Positions 45,272 through 55,454 are shown, counted from the first letter of the stretch. The stretch: 64,000 nt of DNA from CAZDGV01 sp964505195 (GCA_964505195.1 CAZDGV010000002.1:62001-126000), one strand, 5' to 3'. A program made the numbers and translations. Notes: generated by a model from the sequence alone, not told the origin.

Positions 45272-46801
45272 ATGATACAGGATGTATTAAATGCACTTGG
45301 CATTTCCGAAGAGAATAATGGCGTTTCTACCGGTTTAGCGTGGCAAGCCGGCAAAGGAAAAAGGATCGCCTCGGTTTCACCGGTGGATGGAAAACTGATT
45401 GCCCATGTGAACTTGGCCGATCGCGCCGGCTACGATCATGTAGTTCAAAGCGCTCAGGAAGCATTTAAAACATGGCGTCTATTGCCAGCGCCGAAACGCG
45501 GAGAAATTGTACGTCAGATTGGAGATGCATTACGCTTTCATAAAGAACCGCTGGGCAAACTCGTTTCTTATGAGATGGGCAAAAGCCTGCAGGAAGGTTT
45601 GGGTGAAGTGCAGGAAATGATCGACATCTGTGATTTTGCGGTGGGATTATCCCGTCAGCTCTACGGACTCACCATGCACAGCGAAAGACCCGCACATCGT
45701 ATGTATGAGCAATGGCATCCACTGGGTATTGTTGGCATTATTTCAGCCTTTAATTTTCCTGTTGCTGTATGGAGCTGGAACACCATGCTGGCTTGGGTTT
45801 GCGGAGATGTATGTATTTGGAAACCCTCGGAGAAAACACCGCTGTGTGGAATTGCCTGTCAACATATCATTGCTTCCGTGTTTCGAAAAAATAATGTTCC
45901 CGAAGGCGTAAGCTGTCTGGTAATTGGCGACAGAGAAGTTGGGGAATGGATGAGTGAGGATACCCGAATTCCACTTGTGTCTGCCACAGGTTCTACGCGC
46001 ATGGGAAAGGCAGTGGGCGCAGCTGTAGGTGCGCGCTTGGGCAGATCGCTCCTGGAGCTTGGCGGAAACAACGCCATCATCATTTCTGAAAATGCTGATA
46101 TAGATATTGCAATACGCGCCGTGCTCTTTGGAGCTGTGGGTACCGCCGGACAAAGATGTACAACAACGCGCAGACTTATTGTACATGAAAAAGTTTATGA
46201 CCTCGTTAAGGATCAGCTCATTGCCGCTTATCGTCAGTTGAGAATTGGCAATCCGCTCGATGAGCAAAACCATGTTGGTCCGCTGATCGATCAGGATGCA
46301 GTAAAATCATATCTGCAGTCAATTGAGCAGTGTAAAAAAGAAGGTGGTCGATTTATCGTTGAAGGAGGTGTTTTGGAAGGTGCGGGTTATGAAAGCGGCT
46401 GTTATGTAAAACCATGTATTGCAGAAGCAGAAGGGCATTACGAAGTGGTAAAACACGAAACTTTTGCACCGATTCTTTATGTCATTAAGTACAAAACACT
46501 AGATCAGGCCATTGCAATACAAAATGATGTACCGCAGGGCTTATCATCTGCAATTATGACGCTCAATATGCGAGAAGCAGAACAGTTTTTATGTGCCGCC
46601 GGTAGCGATTGTGGTATTGCCAATGTGAATATTGGTACGAGCGGTGCAGAAATTGGAGGTGCTTTTGGTGGCGAAAAAGAAACGGGAGGCGGAAGAGAAA
46701 GCGGTAGCGATGCCTGGAAGGCTTATATGCGCCGACAAACCAATACCATCAATTACTCTACACAGCTACCGCTTGCACAGGGTATCAAGTTTGATTTTTA
46801 A
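45272..46801 (+). CDS. Aldehyde dehydrogenase, ALDH7 (aminoadipic semialdehyde dehydrogenase) type
   Basis: NAD(P)-dependent dehydrogenase of 509 residues. Catalytic Cys296 (GQRCTTTRR), Glu262 (LELGGNN) and the oxyanion Asn161 (AFNFPV) are present. The GGAFGGEKETGGGRESGSD stretch near the end is characteristic of ALDH7, which oxidises L-aminoadipate semialdehyde/piperideine-6-carboxylate in lysine breakdown. An upstream in-frame start at 45227 would overlap the receptor gene, so the ATG at 45272 is preferred. Confidence 0.92.
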   Translation: MIQDVLNALGISEENNGVSTGLAWQAGKGKRIASVSPVDGKLIAHVNLADRAGYDHVVQSAQEAFKTWRLLPAPKRGEIVRQIGDALRFHKEPLGKLVSYEMGKSLQEGLGEVQEMIDICDFAVGLSRQLYGLTMHSERPAHRMYEQWHPLGIVGIISAFNFPVAVWSWNTMLAWVCGDVCIWKPSEKTPLCGIACQHIIASVFRKNNVPEGVSCLVIGDREVGEWMSEDTRIPLVSATGSTRMGKAVGAAVGARLGRSLLELGGNNAIIISENADIDIAIRAVLFGAVGTAGQRCTTTRRLIVHEKVYDLVKDQLIAAYRQLRIGNPLDEQNHVGPLIDQDAVKSYLQSIEQCKKEGGRFIVEGGVLEGAGYESGCYVKPCIAEAEGHYEVVKHETFAPILYVIKYKTLDQAIAIQNDVPQGLSSAIMTLNMREAEQFLCAAGSDCGIANVNIGTSGAEIGGAFGGEKETGGGRESGSDAWKAYMRRQTNTINYSTQLPLAQGIKFDF

Positions 46802-46840
46802 AGTTTTCATAAATCACATTATCCCCTTTTCGACTATCCT

Positions 46841-46848
46841 TAATTTTG
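46841..46848 (+). promoter_or_regulatory. Putative -7 box for the subtilase gene
   Basis: TAATTTTG, an exact TAnnTTTG match, 25 bases before the ATG at 46873. Its TTG had been readable as a start codon; the promoter match argues against that. Confidence 0.4.
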
Positions 46849-46872
46849 AACATCATTTTAAAAAAAGCGCTT

Positions 46873-48570
46873 ATGCGATTGGCATCAAAACATTTATTAA
46901 CCCTGCTCCTAACTTCAGTTTTGTTGCAGGTATCTGTATATGCACAAACTGCTGCTTCCCCAGCAGGCACAGAGGATGAGTTCAAGGGATGGCATTTGAA
47001 AAGCAAAGAGACGGATGGGTATTACGGCATCAATCTCGATAAAGCCTATTCATTTCTGCAGGGCAAAAAAAGTAAACCTGTAATAGTAGCGGTAATTGAT
47101 GGCGGCATTGATACTTTACACGAAGATTTAAGAAATATTTTGTGGCGCAATGCCCGCGAAATTGGAGGTAATGGTAAGGATGATGATGGCAATGGCTATG
47201 CTGACGATGTATTTGGATGGAATTTTCTGGGCGGAAAAGATGGTAGAAGTGTAAAAGAAGATTCCTATGAGGCAGCACGGATTTACTTCGGATTGAAACC
47301 ACAATTTTCTGGATCTGTTGATCCTTCCAAATTGAACGAAGTACAAGCGAAAGACTATAAAACCTTTCTTGCCGCGAAAGCAGATATTGAAAAAGCATCT
47401 GAAGAAGCGCAATCTCAAATTTTATTCCTGCGAAACCTGTATAGCCGCTCCATAGAATCGGATAGCATACTTCGAATTCATTTCAAAGCATCCTATACAG
47501 GCAATGAATTAGCTGGTTTTAAACCTGGCGATAAAAAAATAAGCGACGCAAAAGCTGCCATGTTTACCCTTTTCCGTGCTTTCGAAGCAATGGAAAATAA
47601 CAATCAAAATATTATTACTGAGTTTACAGATTATTACAGGGGACAAGAAAAAAAGGCGCAGATGTCCACCACCCCACCTGCTCCCTATCGCCAGGAAATA
47701 GTGCAGGATAATTATAATGACATCAACGATCGCTTTTACGGAAATGGAGATGTAATGGCAAACAACCCAACGCATGGCACCCATGTAAGTGGAATTATTG
47801 CCGGAATACACAATGATGTTGGCATACGCGGAGTAGCAAATAATGTTCGCATAATGACGCTGAGGGCTGTTCCTGATGGAGATGAGCACGATAAAGACAT
47901 TGCTCTTGCTATTCGATATGCGGTGGACAATGGTGCTAAAGTGATCAATATGAGCTTTGGAAAATCTTTCTCACCACAAAAGCACTGGGTGGATGAAGCC
48001 GTAGAATATGCCGCAAAAAAAGGAGTACTTCTGGTGCATGCAGCGGGAAATGAGGCACAGAACAGCGACAGCATCACAAAATTCCCCAATCCGCATTTAG
48101 TCCACTTAGGCAAAAAAGCTTCCAATTTTATAACAGTGGGCGCCAGTGGTGATCCAAAAACAGGTGGATTGGCAGCAGACTTTTCAAATTATGGGAAAAC
48201 AGAAGTGGATGTTTTTGCACCTGGCGTGAAGATTTACTCTACCATTCCTGGAGGTAATACTTATGGATTTTCTCAGGGTACTAGTATGGCCAGTCCGGTG
48301 GTAGCAGGCGTGGCCGCACTGATTTTGCAGTATTATCCTGAGCTATCACCCGAGGAAGTAAAGCAGTGCATTGAAATAAGCGCAGCACCGATTAACGAAA
48401 CAGCTGTCGTTCCAGGAACTGAAACAGAAGTATCATTCAATGCCTTAAGTCGTGCCGGAGGAATTGTTGATGCCTTGCAAGCAGTTTTGGCAGCAGACGC
48501 ACTCAGTAAATCAAAATCGAATGCAGTTCCGGTCAATCAAAAATCACCCAAGCGTAACAACGCGCCTTAA
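46873..48570 (+). CDS. Subtilisin-like serine peptidase (S8 family)
   Basis: Secreted protease of 565 residues with a signal peptide (1-24, cut after VYA). The catalytic triad is Asp76 (VIDGGID), His301 (HGTHVSG) and Ser471 (GTSMASP), with the oxyanion Asn in HAAGNE. About 225 residues separate Asp and His, against roughly 30-40 in subtilisin. The insertion is charged and probably helical. No prodomain of usual size or Por sorting domain is present. The start is the ATG at 46873 rather than a TTG at 46846. Confidence 0.92.
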   Translation: MRLASKHLLTLLLTSVLLQVSVYAQTAASPAGTEDEFKGWHLKSKETDGYYGINLDKAYSFLQGKKSKPVIVAVIDGGIDTLHEDLRNILWRNAREIGGNGKDDDGNGYADDVFGWNFLGGKDGRSVKEDSYEAARIYFGLKPQFSGSVDPSKLNEVQAKDYKTFLAAKADIEKASEEAQSQILFLRNLYSRSIESDSILRIHFKASYTGNELAGFKPGDKKISDAKAAMFTLFRAFEAMENNNQNIITEFTDYYRGQEKKAQMSTTPPAPYRQEIVQDNYNDINDRFYGNGDVMANNPTHGTHVSGIIAGIHNDVGIRGVANNVRIMTLRAVPDGDEHDKDIALAIRYAVDNGAKVINMSFGKSFSPQKHWVDEAVEYAAKKGVLLVHAAGNEAQNSDSITKFPNPHLVHLGKKASNFITVGASGDPKTGGLAADFSNYGKTEVDVFAPGVKIYSTIPGGNTYGFSQGTSMASPVVAGVAALILQYYPELSPEEVKQCIEISAAPINETAVVPGTETEVSFNALSRAGGIVDALQAVLAADALSKSKSNAVPVNQKSPKRNNAP

Positions 48571-48605
48571 TACCCTATTTAAAATTGGTTTTTATAAATT
48601 GATTT

Positions 48606-49118
48606 ATGCCCAGACCTGCTGAAAACGAATACGCTTCCTTCTATCGAAACTATATTCAGTTGGCTGAGGGGAATGATGCATGTACACTGCTAAAAGATCA
48701 GCTCGACGAAATGAAGTGCTTCCTGGAAGCAATCCCTCATGAAAAAGCTGACTTTGCATACGAAAAAGGTAAATGGTCTATTAGAATATTACTGCAGCAT
48801 ATCATTGATGCAGAGCGCATTTTCGCCTTTCGTGCACTATGGATTGCAAGAGGTTCCACAGCACCTCTTCCCGGATATGATGAAAATGCATTTGCGGAGC
48901 AGTCGATCACAAAACTCCCCGAACTCGATGCACTTAAATCAGAGCTGATTACACTTCGTAGAACCACCATTGATTTATTCAACAGCTTTAACGCGGAAAT
49001 GCTTCAGCGTTCCGGCATGGCCAACGAATCATTGATCACAGTAAATGCCCTGGGATTCATTATTGCCGGGCATTTCAGACACCATCAACAAATACTGTTG
49101 GATAGATATCTTGCCTAA
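48606..49118 (+). CDS. DinB/YfiT-like superfamily protein
   Basis: 170 residues forming one DinB-like four-helix bundle. Metal-ligand candidates are His in LLQHIIDAER and the GHFRHHQQIL motif near the C-terminus, giving the three-His site of the family. Members include thiol transferases and other metal-dependent enzymes; the substrate is not readable. It follows the subtilase gene after 35 bases and converges on rnpB. Confidence 0.85.
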   Translation: MPRPAENEYASFYRNYIQLAEGNDACTLLKDQLDEMKCFLEAIPHEKADFAYEKGKWSIRILLQHIIDAERIFAFRALWIARGSTAPLPGYDENAFAEQSITKLPELDALKSELITLRRTTIDLFNSFNAEMLQRSGMANESLITVNALGFIIAGHFRHHQQILLDRYLA

Positions 49119-49144
49119 AAAAGGCAGGCCCCTACAGGGGCCTG
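49117..49144 (-). terminator. Terminator of rnpB
   Basis: On the minus strand an 8-base stem (CAGGCCCC/GGGGCCTG, four-base loop) is followed by GCC and six T. It touches the stop codon of the convergent DinB gene. Confidence 0.85.
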
Positions 49145-49146
49145 AT

Positions 49147-49505
49147 GAATTTGCTGTAAGCATGTAAGCCGGATTCTGTTCTCTTCTGTAGAAAAGCGAC
49201 TACCATTTATCTGTTTTAGCAATTACTCGCTAAAATCAATCTGCCTACCCTTCAACCCTGCTTTGCAGCATCGGACGGGCCGTCCTCAAAGATTGATATA
49301 CATGGCATTTCTGCACACAAGGTTTACCCCAACTCAACATTACTGCTAAGTTGCGTGGGCGCTTACTCCACGTTTTCACCCTTACCTGCCTTACGGCATC
49401 GGCGGTTATTTTCTGTGGCACTCTCTGTTGGTGTTGCCACCACCCGGCTATTCACCGGTGTGCTGCCCTTTGCAGTCCGGACTTTCCTCTTTTATTGCTA
49501 AAAGC
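49147..49505 (-). ncRNA. rnpB: RNase P RNA, class A
   Basis: RNA subunit of RNase P, which cuts the 5' leader from pre-tRNA. Read on the minus strand, the conserved 5' GAGGAAAGTCCGGAC, the middle GGTAAGGGTGAAAACGTG, and the 3' ACAGAATCCGGCTTA are all present and in order. Total length is about 360 bases. The ends are approximate: the 5' end is set about seven bases after a near-match -7 box (TATGTTAG, 49511-49518), and the 3' end just before the terminator. Confidence 0.93.
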
Positions 49506-49539
49506 GATAGTCTAACATACAGCGTTGCAAAATTAAGCT

Positions 49540-50562
49540 TTAATAAGTAAAATAGATTTCTGTGGCTCCGTAACCAAAGGAAGGATGAAATTGATTCACA
49601 AACGATTTCACTTCGCGCTTGTTGCGCAGTATCGCGTGAATTTCATCACGCAGCGTACCTTTTCCCAGTCCATGTATAACAATAAGGGTAGATTGTCTGT
49701 GCGCTATTGCAGCCTCGTAAAATTGCTCAAATGCCTTCAGCTGTATATCAAGTATTTCAGAAGAAGAAAGTCCGCTCCACTGATCGGTTAATTTATCGAT
49801 ATGCAAATCCACTACTGTACGAGGAGGTAAATGATTAATTACTTGTTTTTTATCACTGTGCAATGTATAACCTGCCGATTTCAAAGCATCAAGATTTAAT
49901 GAAACCGGCTCTGGCTTGAAGGGGTATTGGTCCCAAAGCAAGTAAGAAACAACTGCCTCTTGCTTCAATCGCATGTTTTCAATGCGCTGAAACAATTGTC
50001 TGTTTTTAATTTTCAATGTGGCCTCATAATGATCAACACGGTGCTTCTCGGGTGATTTTAAAGCAGTATCGAAGACGAAGCGTGGTCCATCATTGAATTT
50101 TTCAAACAATATATCATGTAAATAGAACTCCTGAAATGGCCTGATTTCATTGTGCAATTCAAAGTCAAGGGATTGACCAAGGAACAGCTGATATTCAAAA
50201 TTGAGTGCATCTGAGGTTTGATTGAGCAGATAAATTTTACAATACTCTACTATATCGTCATCAAACACATCCTTATCAAACACAGGCAGCAGTATTATCC
50301 AAAGTCCATGGCCCAGTTGATACCGATTCGTATTAACCTGCTTTTCGGGTTTAATATCTTCTACGTATTTTTTCAGCTTGGGAGCCTGCTGCTTTTTGCT
50401 TTGGAAGCGATGCAAATAAGGATGGTCAATCTGATCTTGATATACAGGAAATTGCACTCCATCTACTTCCACCAACAGCATTTTAGAGTCGATGATATCT
50501 ACTACCACACCTTCTTCTTTTGAATGCAGCAGCAATACTTTATCGCCTACCTGAAACTTCAT
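49540..50562 (-). CDS. DUF2027 and Smr domain protein
   Basis: 340 residues. The N-terminal part is a small beta-barrel (about 1-50, FQVGDKVLLLHSKEEGVV), followed by the DUF2027 region. The C-terminal Smr domain (about 250-340) has VDLHIDKL, VIHGLGKGTLRDEI and FGYGATEIYF. Smr domains are nucleases or RNA/DNA-binding modules linked to MutS2 and ribosome rescue. Here the domain is not attached to MutS, so the target is unknown. Confidence 0.88.
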   Translation of the reverse strand: MKFQVGDKVLLLHSKEEGVVVDIIDSKMLLVEVDGVQFPVYQDQIDHPYLHRFQSKKQQAPKLKKYVEDIKPEKQVNTNRYQLGHGLWIILLPVFDKDVFDDDIVEYCKIYLLNQTSDALNFEYQLFLGQSLDFELHNEIRPFQEFYLHDILFEKFNDGPRFVFDTALKSPEKHRVDHYEATLKIKNRQLFQRIENMRLKQEAVVSYLLWDQYPFKPEPVSLNLDALKSAGYTLHSDKKQVINHLPPRTVVDLHIDKLTDQWSGLSSSEILDIQLKAFEQFYEAAIAHRQSTLIVIHGLGKGTLRDEIHAILRNKREVKSFVNQFHPSFGYGATEIYFTY

Positions 50563-50614
50563 TACACAAAATTAGCTTCAGAAACGTCAATGCCAATCAT
50601 GACACAATAAAGTT

Positions 50615-52318
50615 TTATTGAATGAGCTCCTGATTGCTGTTCAAATGGCTCTTACGGTAACCATAAAGGAAATAAATCAGTAAACCCAAAGCCATCCATA
50701 CGAAAAACCACAACCAAGAAATCGCGGGTATTTCAATCAGCAGATAAGAACAGAATAATACACCCAGAATGGGAATGAGTGATAATTTTCGTATTAAGGT
50801 TGTAATGGCTACGACGGATGCTACTATGATAAAACACAGAAACAATATTTCCTGCAGCTCAACGGCGCCCAAATTCAATATTGCATTGCTAATACGTTCA
50901 CGACTCAAATAAAGGAAACTCAATAGCAGAATGGGAACAATGAATTGACCATTGATATAAGGAAGCTTAAACCCTTTGCGTTGATGATCTGGAATTTTGG
51001 GCAACATGAGTACACCACCACTTACCAGCACAAACGCAAACAATGTACCAATGCTGGTTAAATCCGTCATTCTGCTGCTTTGCATAAACAAAGAAGGTAC
51101 AGCTACCAAAATACCTGTTACAATTGTTGAGAAATACGGTGTTTGATATTTCTTGTGCACTTTGCCAAAAGCCTTGGGTAATAAGCCATCTCTGCTCATC
51201 GACATCCAGATGCGTGGCTGTCCCAGCTGAAAGACCAGCAATACACTGGTAGTAGCTACTACGGCACTGATGGCAACGATATAGCTGATCCACTCCTGAC
51301 CTACTTGTTCAAACACAAATGCAAGCGGATCATTAACATTCAGTGCACTAAAATGAACCATCCCCGTTAGTACAAGGGCTATCAAAATATAAAGAACCGT
51401 ACATATCAGCAATGCGTATAGCATGCCTTTGGGTAGATCGCGCTGCGGGTTCTCGCATTCTTCAGCCGTAGTTGAAATTGCATCAAAACCAATGTAGGCA
51501 TAAAAAACGGCAGACACTCCCTTCAGCACTCCTTCCATGCCATTAGGCATAAAGGGCGACCAATGACTGGGTTTTACGTAAAAAGCACCTAGAATGATTA
51601 CGAAGATGATAACAGCAATTTTGAAAATAACCATAAAATTCGCACTTCGCTTACTTTCCTTGATGCCTACATAGGTAAGCCATGTAATCAGGCAAACAAT
51701 GATAAACGCTGGTAAATTCACAAAAATGCGGGTATCGCCCAACAAGGGTGCATTGTTCCATGCGTTGAGAATCGCCTGCATATCTGAGGTGATCGCTGCT
51801 CCCCCTGCTATTTTTTGCGAAGTGTCTGCAAATGCTTTTGAAGCGGTGGTGGGATCTACCGTTAACCATCCGGGTAAATGAATACCGGCCGCTTCCAGCA
51901 AATGATTGAAATAACTGCTCCAAGAAATTGCAACCACAATGTTGCCAATGGCATATTCTAAGATAAGCGCCCAGCCAATAATCCATGCTATAATTTCTCC
52001 AAAAGAAACGTAAGCGTACGTGTAAGCACTTCCCGAAATAGGCACCCGACTAGCAAACTCCGCATAACAAAGCGCTGAAAAACCACAAGTAACAGCGGTA
52101 ATTACAAAAAGCAATGATATGCCTGGGCCTCCATTGGATGCTGCCGTACCGATGGTTGAGAATATACCTGCTCCCACAACAGCAGCAATACCGAGGAATG
52201 TGAGGTCTTTTACATTTAAAATACGTTTTAAACCCTGCTCTGCTTCATTATTTAAAGCTTGTGTAGCTTCTCTGTTGATGGCATCAATCGACTTTTTCCT
52301 AAAAAGGGATAGCGACAT
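50615..52318 (-). CDS. APC superfamily amino acid permease, CAT type
   Basis: 567 residues with about 13-14 membrane helices. The first helix has GIAAVVGAGIFSTIGTAA, the unwound Gly-rich segment that binds the amino acid backbone. FYAYIGFDAISTTAEEC and QPRIWMSMSRDGLLP are hallmarks of the cationic amino acid transporter branch. Substrate specificity cannot be read. It lies 160 bases downstream of the polyprenyl synthase gene on the same strand and probably has its own promoter. Confidence 0.9.
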   Translation of the reverse strand: MSLSLFRKKSIDAINREATQALNNEAEQGLKRILNVKDLTFLGIAAVVGAGIFSTIGTAASNGGPGISLLFVITAVTCGFSALCYAEFASRVPISGSAYTYAYVSFGEIIAWIIGWALILEYAIGNIVVAISWSSYFNHLLEAAGIHLPGWLTVDPTTASKAFADTSQKIAGGAAITSDMQAILNAWNNAPLLGDTRIFVNLPAFIIVCLITWLTYVGIKESKRSANFMVIFKIAVIIFVIILGAFYVKPSHWSPFMPNGMEGVLKGVSAVFYAYIGFDAISTTAEECENPQRDLPKGMLYALLICTVLYILIALVLTGMVHFSALNVNDPLAFVFEQVGQEWISYIVAISAVVATTSVLLVFQLGQPRIWMSMSRDGLLPKAFGKVHKKYQTPYFSTIVTGILVAVPSLFMQSSRMTDLTSIGTLFAFVLVSGGVLMLPKIPDHQRKGFKLPYINGQFIVPILLLSFLYLSRERISNAILNLGAVELQEILFLCFIIVASVVAITTLIRKLSLIPILGVLFCSYLLIEIPAISWLWFFVWMALGLLIYFLYGYRKSHLNSNQELIQ

Positions 52319-52478
52319 GTTGGTGGATTTTAAAGTTCAGGTAGCTAAAATAACGCAAACCGAACGAATAAAAGTCAAGGAAAAAGATATTTAGCAACCG
52401 TGATCTGGTCGATTTAGCGAGGCAGACAAATGAACACCAAACCAAAGCACAGAATAATACAAGCCTATCGTAGAAAAA

Positions 52479-53444
52479 CTAGTGGTCTCTTTGTATCAGA
52501 AAATGAGCAAGTTGTTCAAGCGGCTCTTTCCGATAGCTACTTACAGCAATGGCTTCCAAATGCTCAAATGCCTTTTCCAGGTAATCCTTTTTCAGCTTTA
52601 GCGCCCACTCGTTCACGCCTGCATTGCGGAAGATATTCAGCACTTTCTCTACTTTATCAGGCGGATTGGTTTGCATCAATGATACCAACAATTCTTTTTC
52701 TGCTGCCGACGCATGTTCAAGCGCATGAATCATTAAAAAAGTCTTTTTATTAGCAAGAATATCTCCACCTACCTGTTTTCCGAAACGCTCCGGATCGCCG
52801 AAAGCATCTAGATAATCGTCTTGCACCTGAAAGGCAATGCCCAGATTTCTACCGAATTCATACAAATGCGATGCATTACCTGCACTGGCGCCTCCGATAA
52901 TGGCGCCCATTTTTAAACTGGCAGCAAGCAACACTGATGTTTTTAACTCAATCATTTTTTCGTAATCTGAAAAAGAGACATGCGCTTGCCGCTCAAAATC
53001 CATATCGAGCTGCTGCCCTTCTGAAACCTCCAATGCCGTTTTATTGAACAATGCAATGATCTTCCCTTTATAAGCAGCTTGCACCTTATTCAGGTATTCA
53101 TAACACATAATCAGCATCACATCACCGGCAAGAATGGCGGTATTGGTGCCAAAATTTGCATGCACTGTTGGAACCCCTCTGCGAAGCGGGGCGGCATCCA
53201 TAATATCATCATGAATCAAAGAAAAGTTATGGAACAATTCAATGGCTGTTCCTACATCCCAAGCATCAGACTGAATATCATCAAAAAGCTCATTGCCCAT
53301 CAAACACATCACCGGCCGAACACGCTTTCCGCCAATTCCAAGTATATATTGTGAAGAATCGTACAGACTTGCAGGCTCCGATGGAAAATGCCTTTTATTG
53401 AAAGACTTTTCAAATTGCTGCAGCAACTGTTCAAATGATTGCAT
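52479..53444 (-). CDS. Polyprenyl (all-trans) diphosphate synthase
   Basis: Class I isoprenyl diphosphate synthase of 321 residues that condenses IPP with allylic diphosphates. The two Asp-rich motifs are HDDIMD (first) and QDDYLD (second), with RRGVPTVH after the first. The residues before the first motif (LFHNFSLIHDD) include Phe and Ser, suggesting a C15-C20 or longer product, not fixed by sequence. It is the last gene of the DUF3822-to-polyprenyl run, 18 bases after rnr. Confidence 0.9.
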   Translation of the reverse strand: MQSFEQLLQQFEKSFNKRHFPSEPASLYDSSQYILGIGGKRVRPVMCLMGNELFDDIQSDAWDVGTAIELFHNFSLIHDDIMDAAPLRRGVPTVHANFGTNTAILAGDVMLIMCYEYLNKVQAAYKGKIIALFNKTALEVSEGQQLDMDFERQAHVSFSDYEKMIELKTSVLLAASLKMGAIIGGASAGNASHLYEFGRNLGIAFQVQDDYLDAFGDPERFGKQVGGDILANKKTFLMIHALEHASAAEKELLVSLMQTNPPDKVEKVLNIFRNAGVNEWALKLKKDYLEKAFEHLEAIAVSSYRKEPLEQLAHFLIQRDH

Positions 53445-53462
53445 TATTAATCTGATTTAAAA

Positions 53463-55454
53463 TTATGATTGCTTCTTTCTCTTTTTATTCGGTGTTCCAC
53501 CCGCTACTACCAGTTCGTAATCCAGCTGCCGCTTATCTAAGTTGGCAGCCACAACGCAAATTTCTACTTTATCACCCATACGAATGGTTTTTCCGCTGCG
53601 CTTTCCAATTAAACAATAGTCTTCTTCCATATATCTGAATTCATCAAAATCCATGAGCGACAACAAACTCACCAACCCCTCGCATTTATGCGCGATGGTT
53701 TCTACCCAAAAACCAAAGGAAGCAACACCGCTTACCACGCCTTCAAAGGTTTCGCCTAGATAATTGCTCATGTATTCCACCTGCTTATACTTATGAGCAG
53801 CACGTTCACTATCCATTGCCGCCCTTTCCCTTTCGCTGGAGTGGCGGCATTTTGCTTCCATTTTTTTATCGGCAACAATCTGTTGATCAAGGCATTGCTG
53901 CAGCACCCGATGCGCAAGGATATCAGGATAACGGCGTATGGGAGAAGTAAAATGACAATAATTAGTAAATCCTAAACCATAATGACCAATATTTTCGGTG
54001 GTATAAACTGCTTTTGCCATAGTGCGGATGCCCAGCTGTTCAAGGACGTGCTGTTCTGGCTTTCCTTTCGCATCGCGTAGCATATTATTAAAAGATGCAG
54101 CAATTTTTTCTGGAGATGAAGTATCGAAGCCATGGCCGTATTTACGAGCAAACTGCATGAAAGGAAGCAGTTTTTCCTCATCAGGCGTGTCGTGAATACG
54201 ATATGGAAATGGAACGGGTTTATCCTTGATGGTAAATGTGCTCACAAAGGAAGCCACATGCCTGTTGGCAAGCAGCATAAACTCTTCAATTAACTGATGT
54301 GCTTCCTTACTTTCCTTCACAACAATTCCAACGGGCTTCTGCTTTTCATCCAGCACAAATCGAATTTCCTGTGAAGAAAAATTGATGGCACCTTTATCAA
54401 AGCGTTCTTTGCGCATCTGCTGGGCCAACTTATTCAGTAAGTTAATTTCTTCAAAGAACAAACCATCACCTGTTTCAATGATTTGCTGCACATCTTCATA
54501 CGTAAACCGATGGTTGCTATGTATGACAGTGCGACCCAGCCAAACATCTTTCACATGCCCTTTATCATTGATTTTAAAAACTGCCGAAAAGGTGTACTTG
54601 TCTTCCTTGGGTCTTAATGAGCACAACTCATTCGATATTCGCTCCGGAAGCATTGGCACTACGCGATCAGGCAAGTATACGGAAGTACCTCTCTCGTAAG
54701 CAGACTGATCAAGCGCTGAATCGGGCGTAACAAAATGACTTACATCGGCTATATGAACCCCGATTTCATAAAATCCTTCCTTATCTTTTGTGATCGAAAT
54801 CGCATCATCAAAATCTTTTGCATCAACCGGATCAATGGTGAAAGTGAGCACTTCACGCATATCTCTCCGCTTGGATACATCATCCGCAGCCACACCATCA
54901 GGCAAACGTTCCGCAGCTTCCATAACTTCTTCAGAAAATTCAATTTGAAAGCCATTCTCTACAACAATCTGCTTCATTGCAACATCGTTCATGTCATCCA
55001 AACCAATCACCTGTACAACTTCCCCTTCCGGACCAAATTGCTGATCGTTCCAATCAGTTAAACGAACAATTACTTTATCACCATCCACTGCAGCATGGAG
55101 CTTGCTCGGTGAGATGTAAAAATCAGGCATAGGACGATCGCTTACCGGCAAAAAGAAAAAATGCTTTTTTTTCTGCTGAATATGGCCAATAAACTCGATC
55201 TGCTTTCTTTCTATGATACGCAACACCCTACCTTCCGTTCTACCCGTTCCTGATTGCTTAAGCATTGCTACTTCAACCTGGTCGCCATGCAAAGCCTTGT
55301 TTAAATCTTGCGGACGAATCAGCATATCCCGCTTTAATTCAGCGATGGTTACATATCCCATACCACTGCGCGTTACTTCAATGGAACCACGATAAGTGTT
55401 ACGTAGATGCCGAGGCGCGCTGACTTTCTTGTTTTTTTTAATCTTCTTGGACAT
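53463..55454 (-). CDS. rnr: Ribonuclease R
   Basis: Processive 3'-5' exoribonuclease (RNB family), 663 residues, slightly short for RNase R. Cold-shock domains (about 20-190) lead into the RNB catalytic core, with metal-binding Asp residues in DPVDAKDFDDA and HIADVSHFV, then YCHFTSPIRRYPD. An S1 domain (about 570-650) and a basic tail end the protein. It degrades structured RNA in stress and rRNA quality control. Eleven bases separate it from lpxK. Confidence 0.95.
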   Translation of the reverse strand: MSKKIKKNKKVSAPRHLRNTYRGSIEVTRSGMGYVTIAELKRDMLIRPQDLNKALHGDQVEVAMLKQSGTGRTEGRVLRIIERKQIEFIGHIQQKKKHFFFLPVSDRPMPDFYISPSKLHAAVDGDKVIVRLTDWNDQQFGPEGEVVQVIGLDDMNDVAMKQIVVENGFQIEFSEEVMEAAERLPDGVAADDVSKRRDMREVLTFTIDPVDAKDFDDAISITKDKEGFYEIGVHIADVSHFVTPDSALDQSAYERGTSVYLPDRVVPMLPERISNELCSLRPKEDKYTFSAVFKINDKGHVKDVWLGRTVIHSNHRFTYEDVQQIIETGDGLFFEEINLLNKLAQQMRKERFDKGAINFSSQEIRFVLDEKQKPVGIVVKESKEAHQLIEEFMLLANRHVASFVSTFTIKDKPVPFPYRIHDTPDEEKLLPFMQFARKYGHGFDTSSPEKIAASFNNMLRDAKGKPEQHVLEQLGIRTMAKAVYTTENIGHYGLGFTNYCHFTSPIRRYPDILAHRVLQQCLDQQIVADKKMEAKCRHSSERERAAMDSERAAHKYKQVEYMSNYLGETFEGVVSGVASFGFWVETIAHKCEGLVSLLSLMDFDEFRYMEEDYCLIGKRSGKTIRMGDKVEICVVAANLDKRQLDYELVVAGGTPNKKRKKQS

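Noticed and set aside
45743..46273. Long antisense frame of 176 codons inside the ALDH7 gene
   Set aside because: It mirrors a well-supported gene, has no recognisable domain and is a frame shadow.
46846..46872. TTG start adding nine residues to the subtilase
   Set aside because: The TTG is part of an exact -7 box, and the downstream ATG starts a proper signal peptide.
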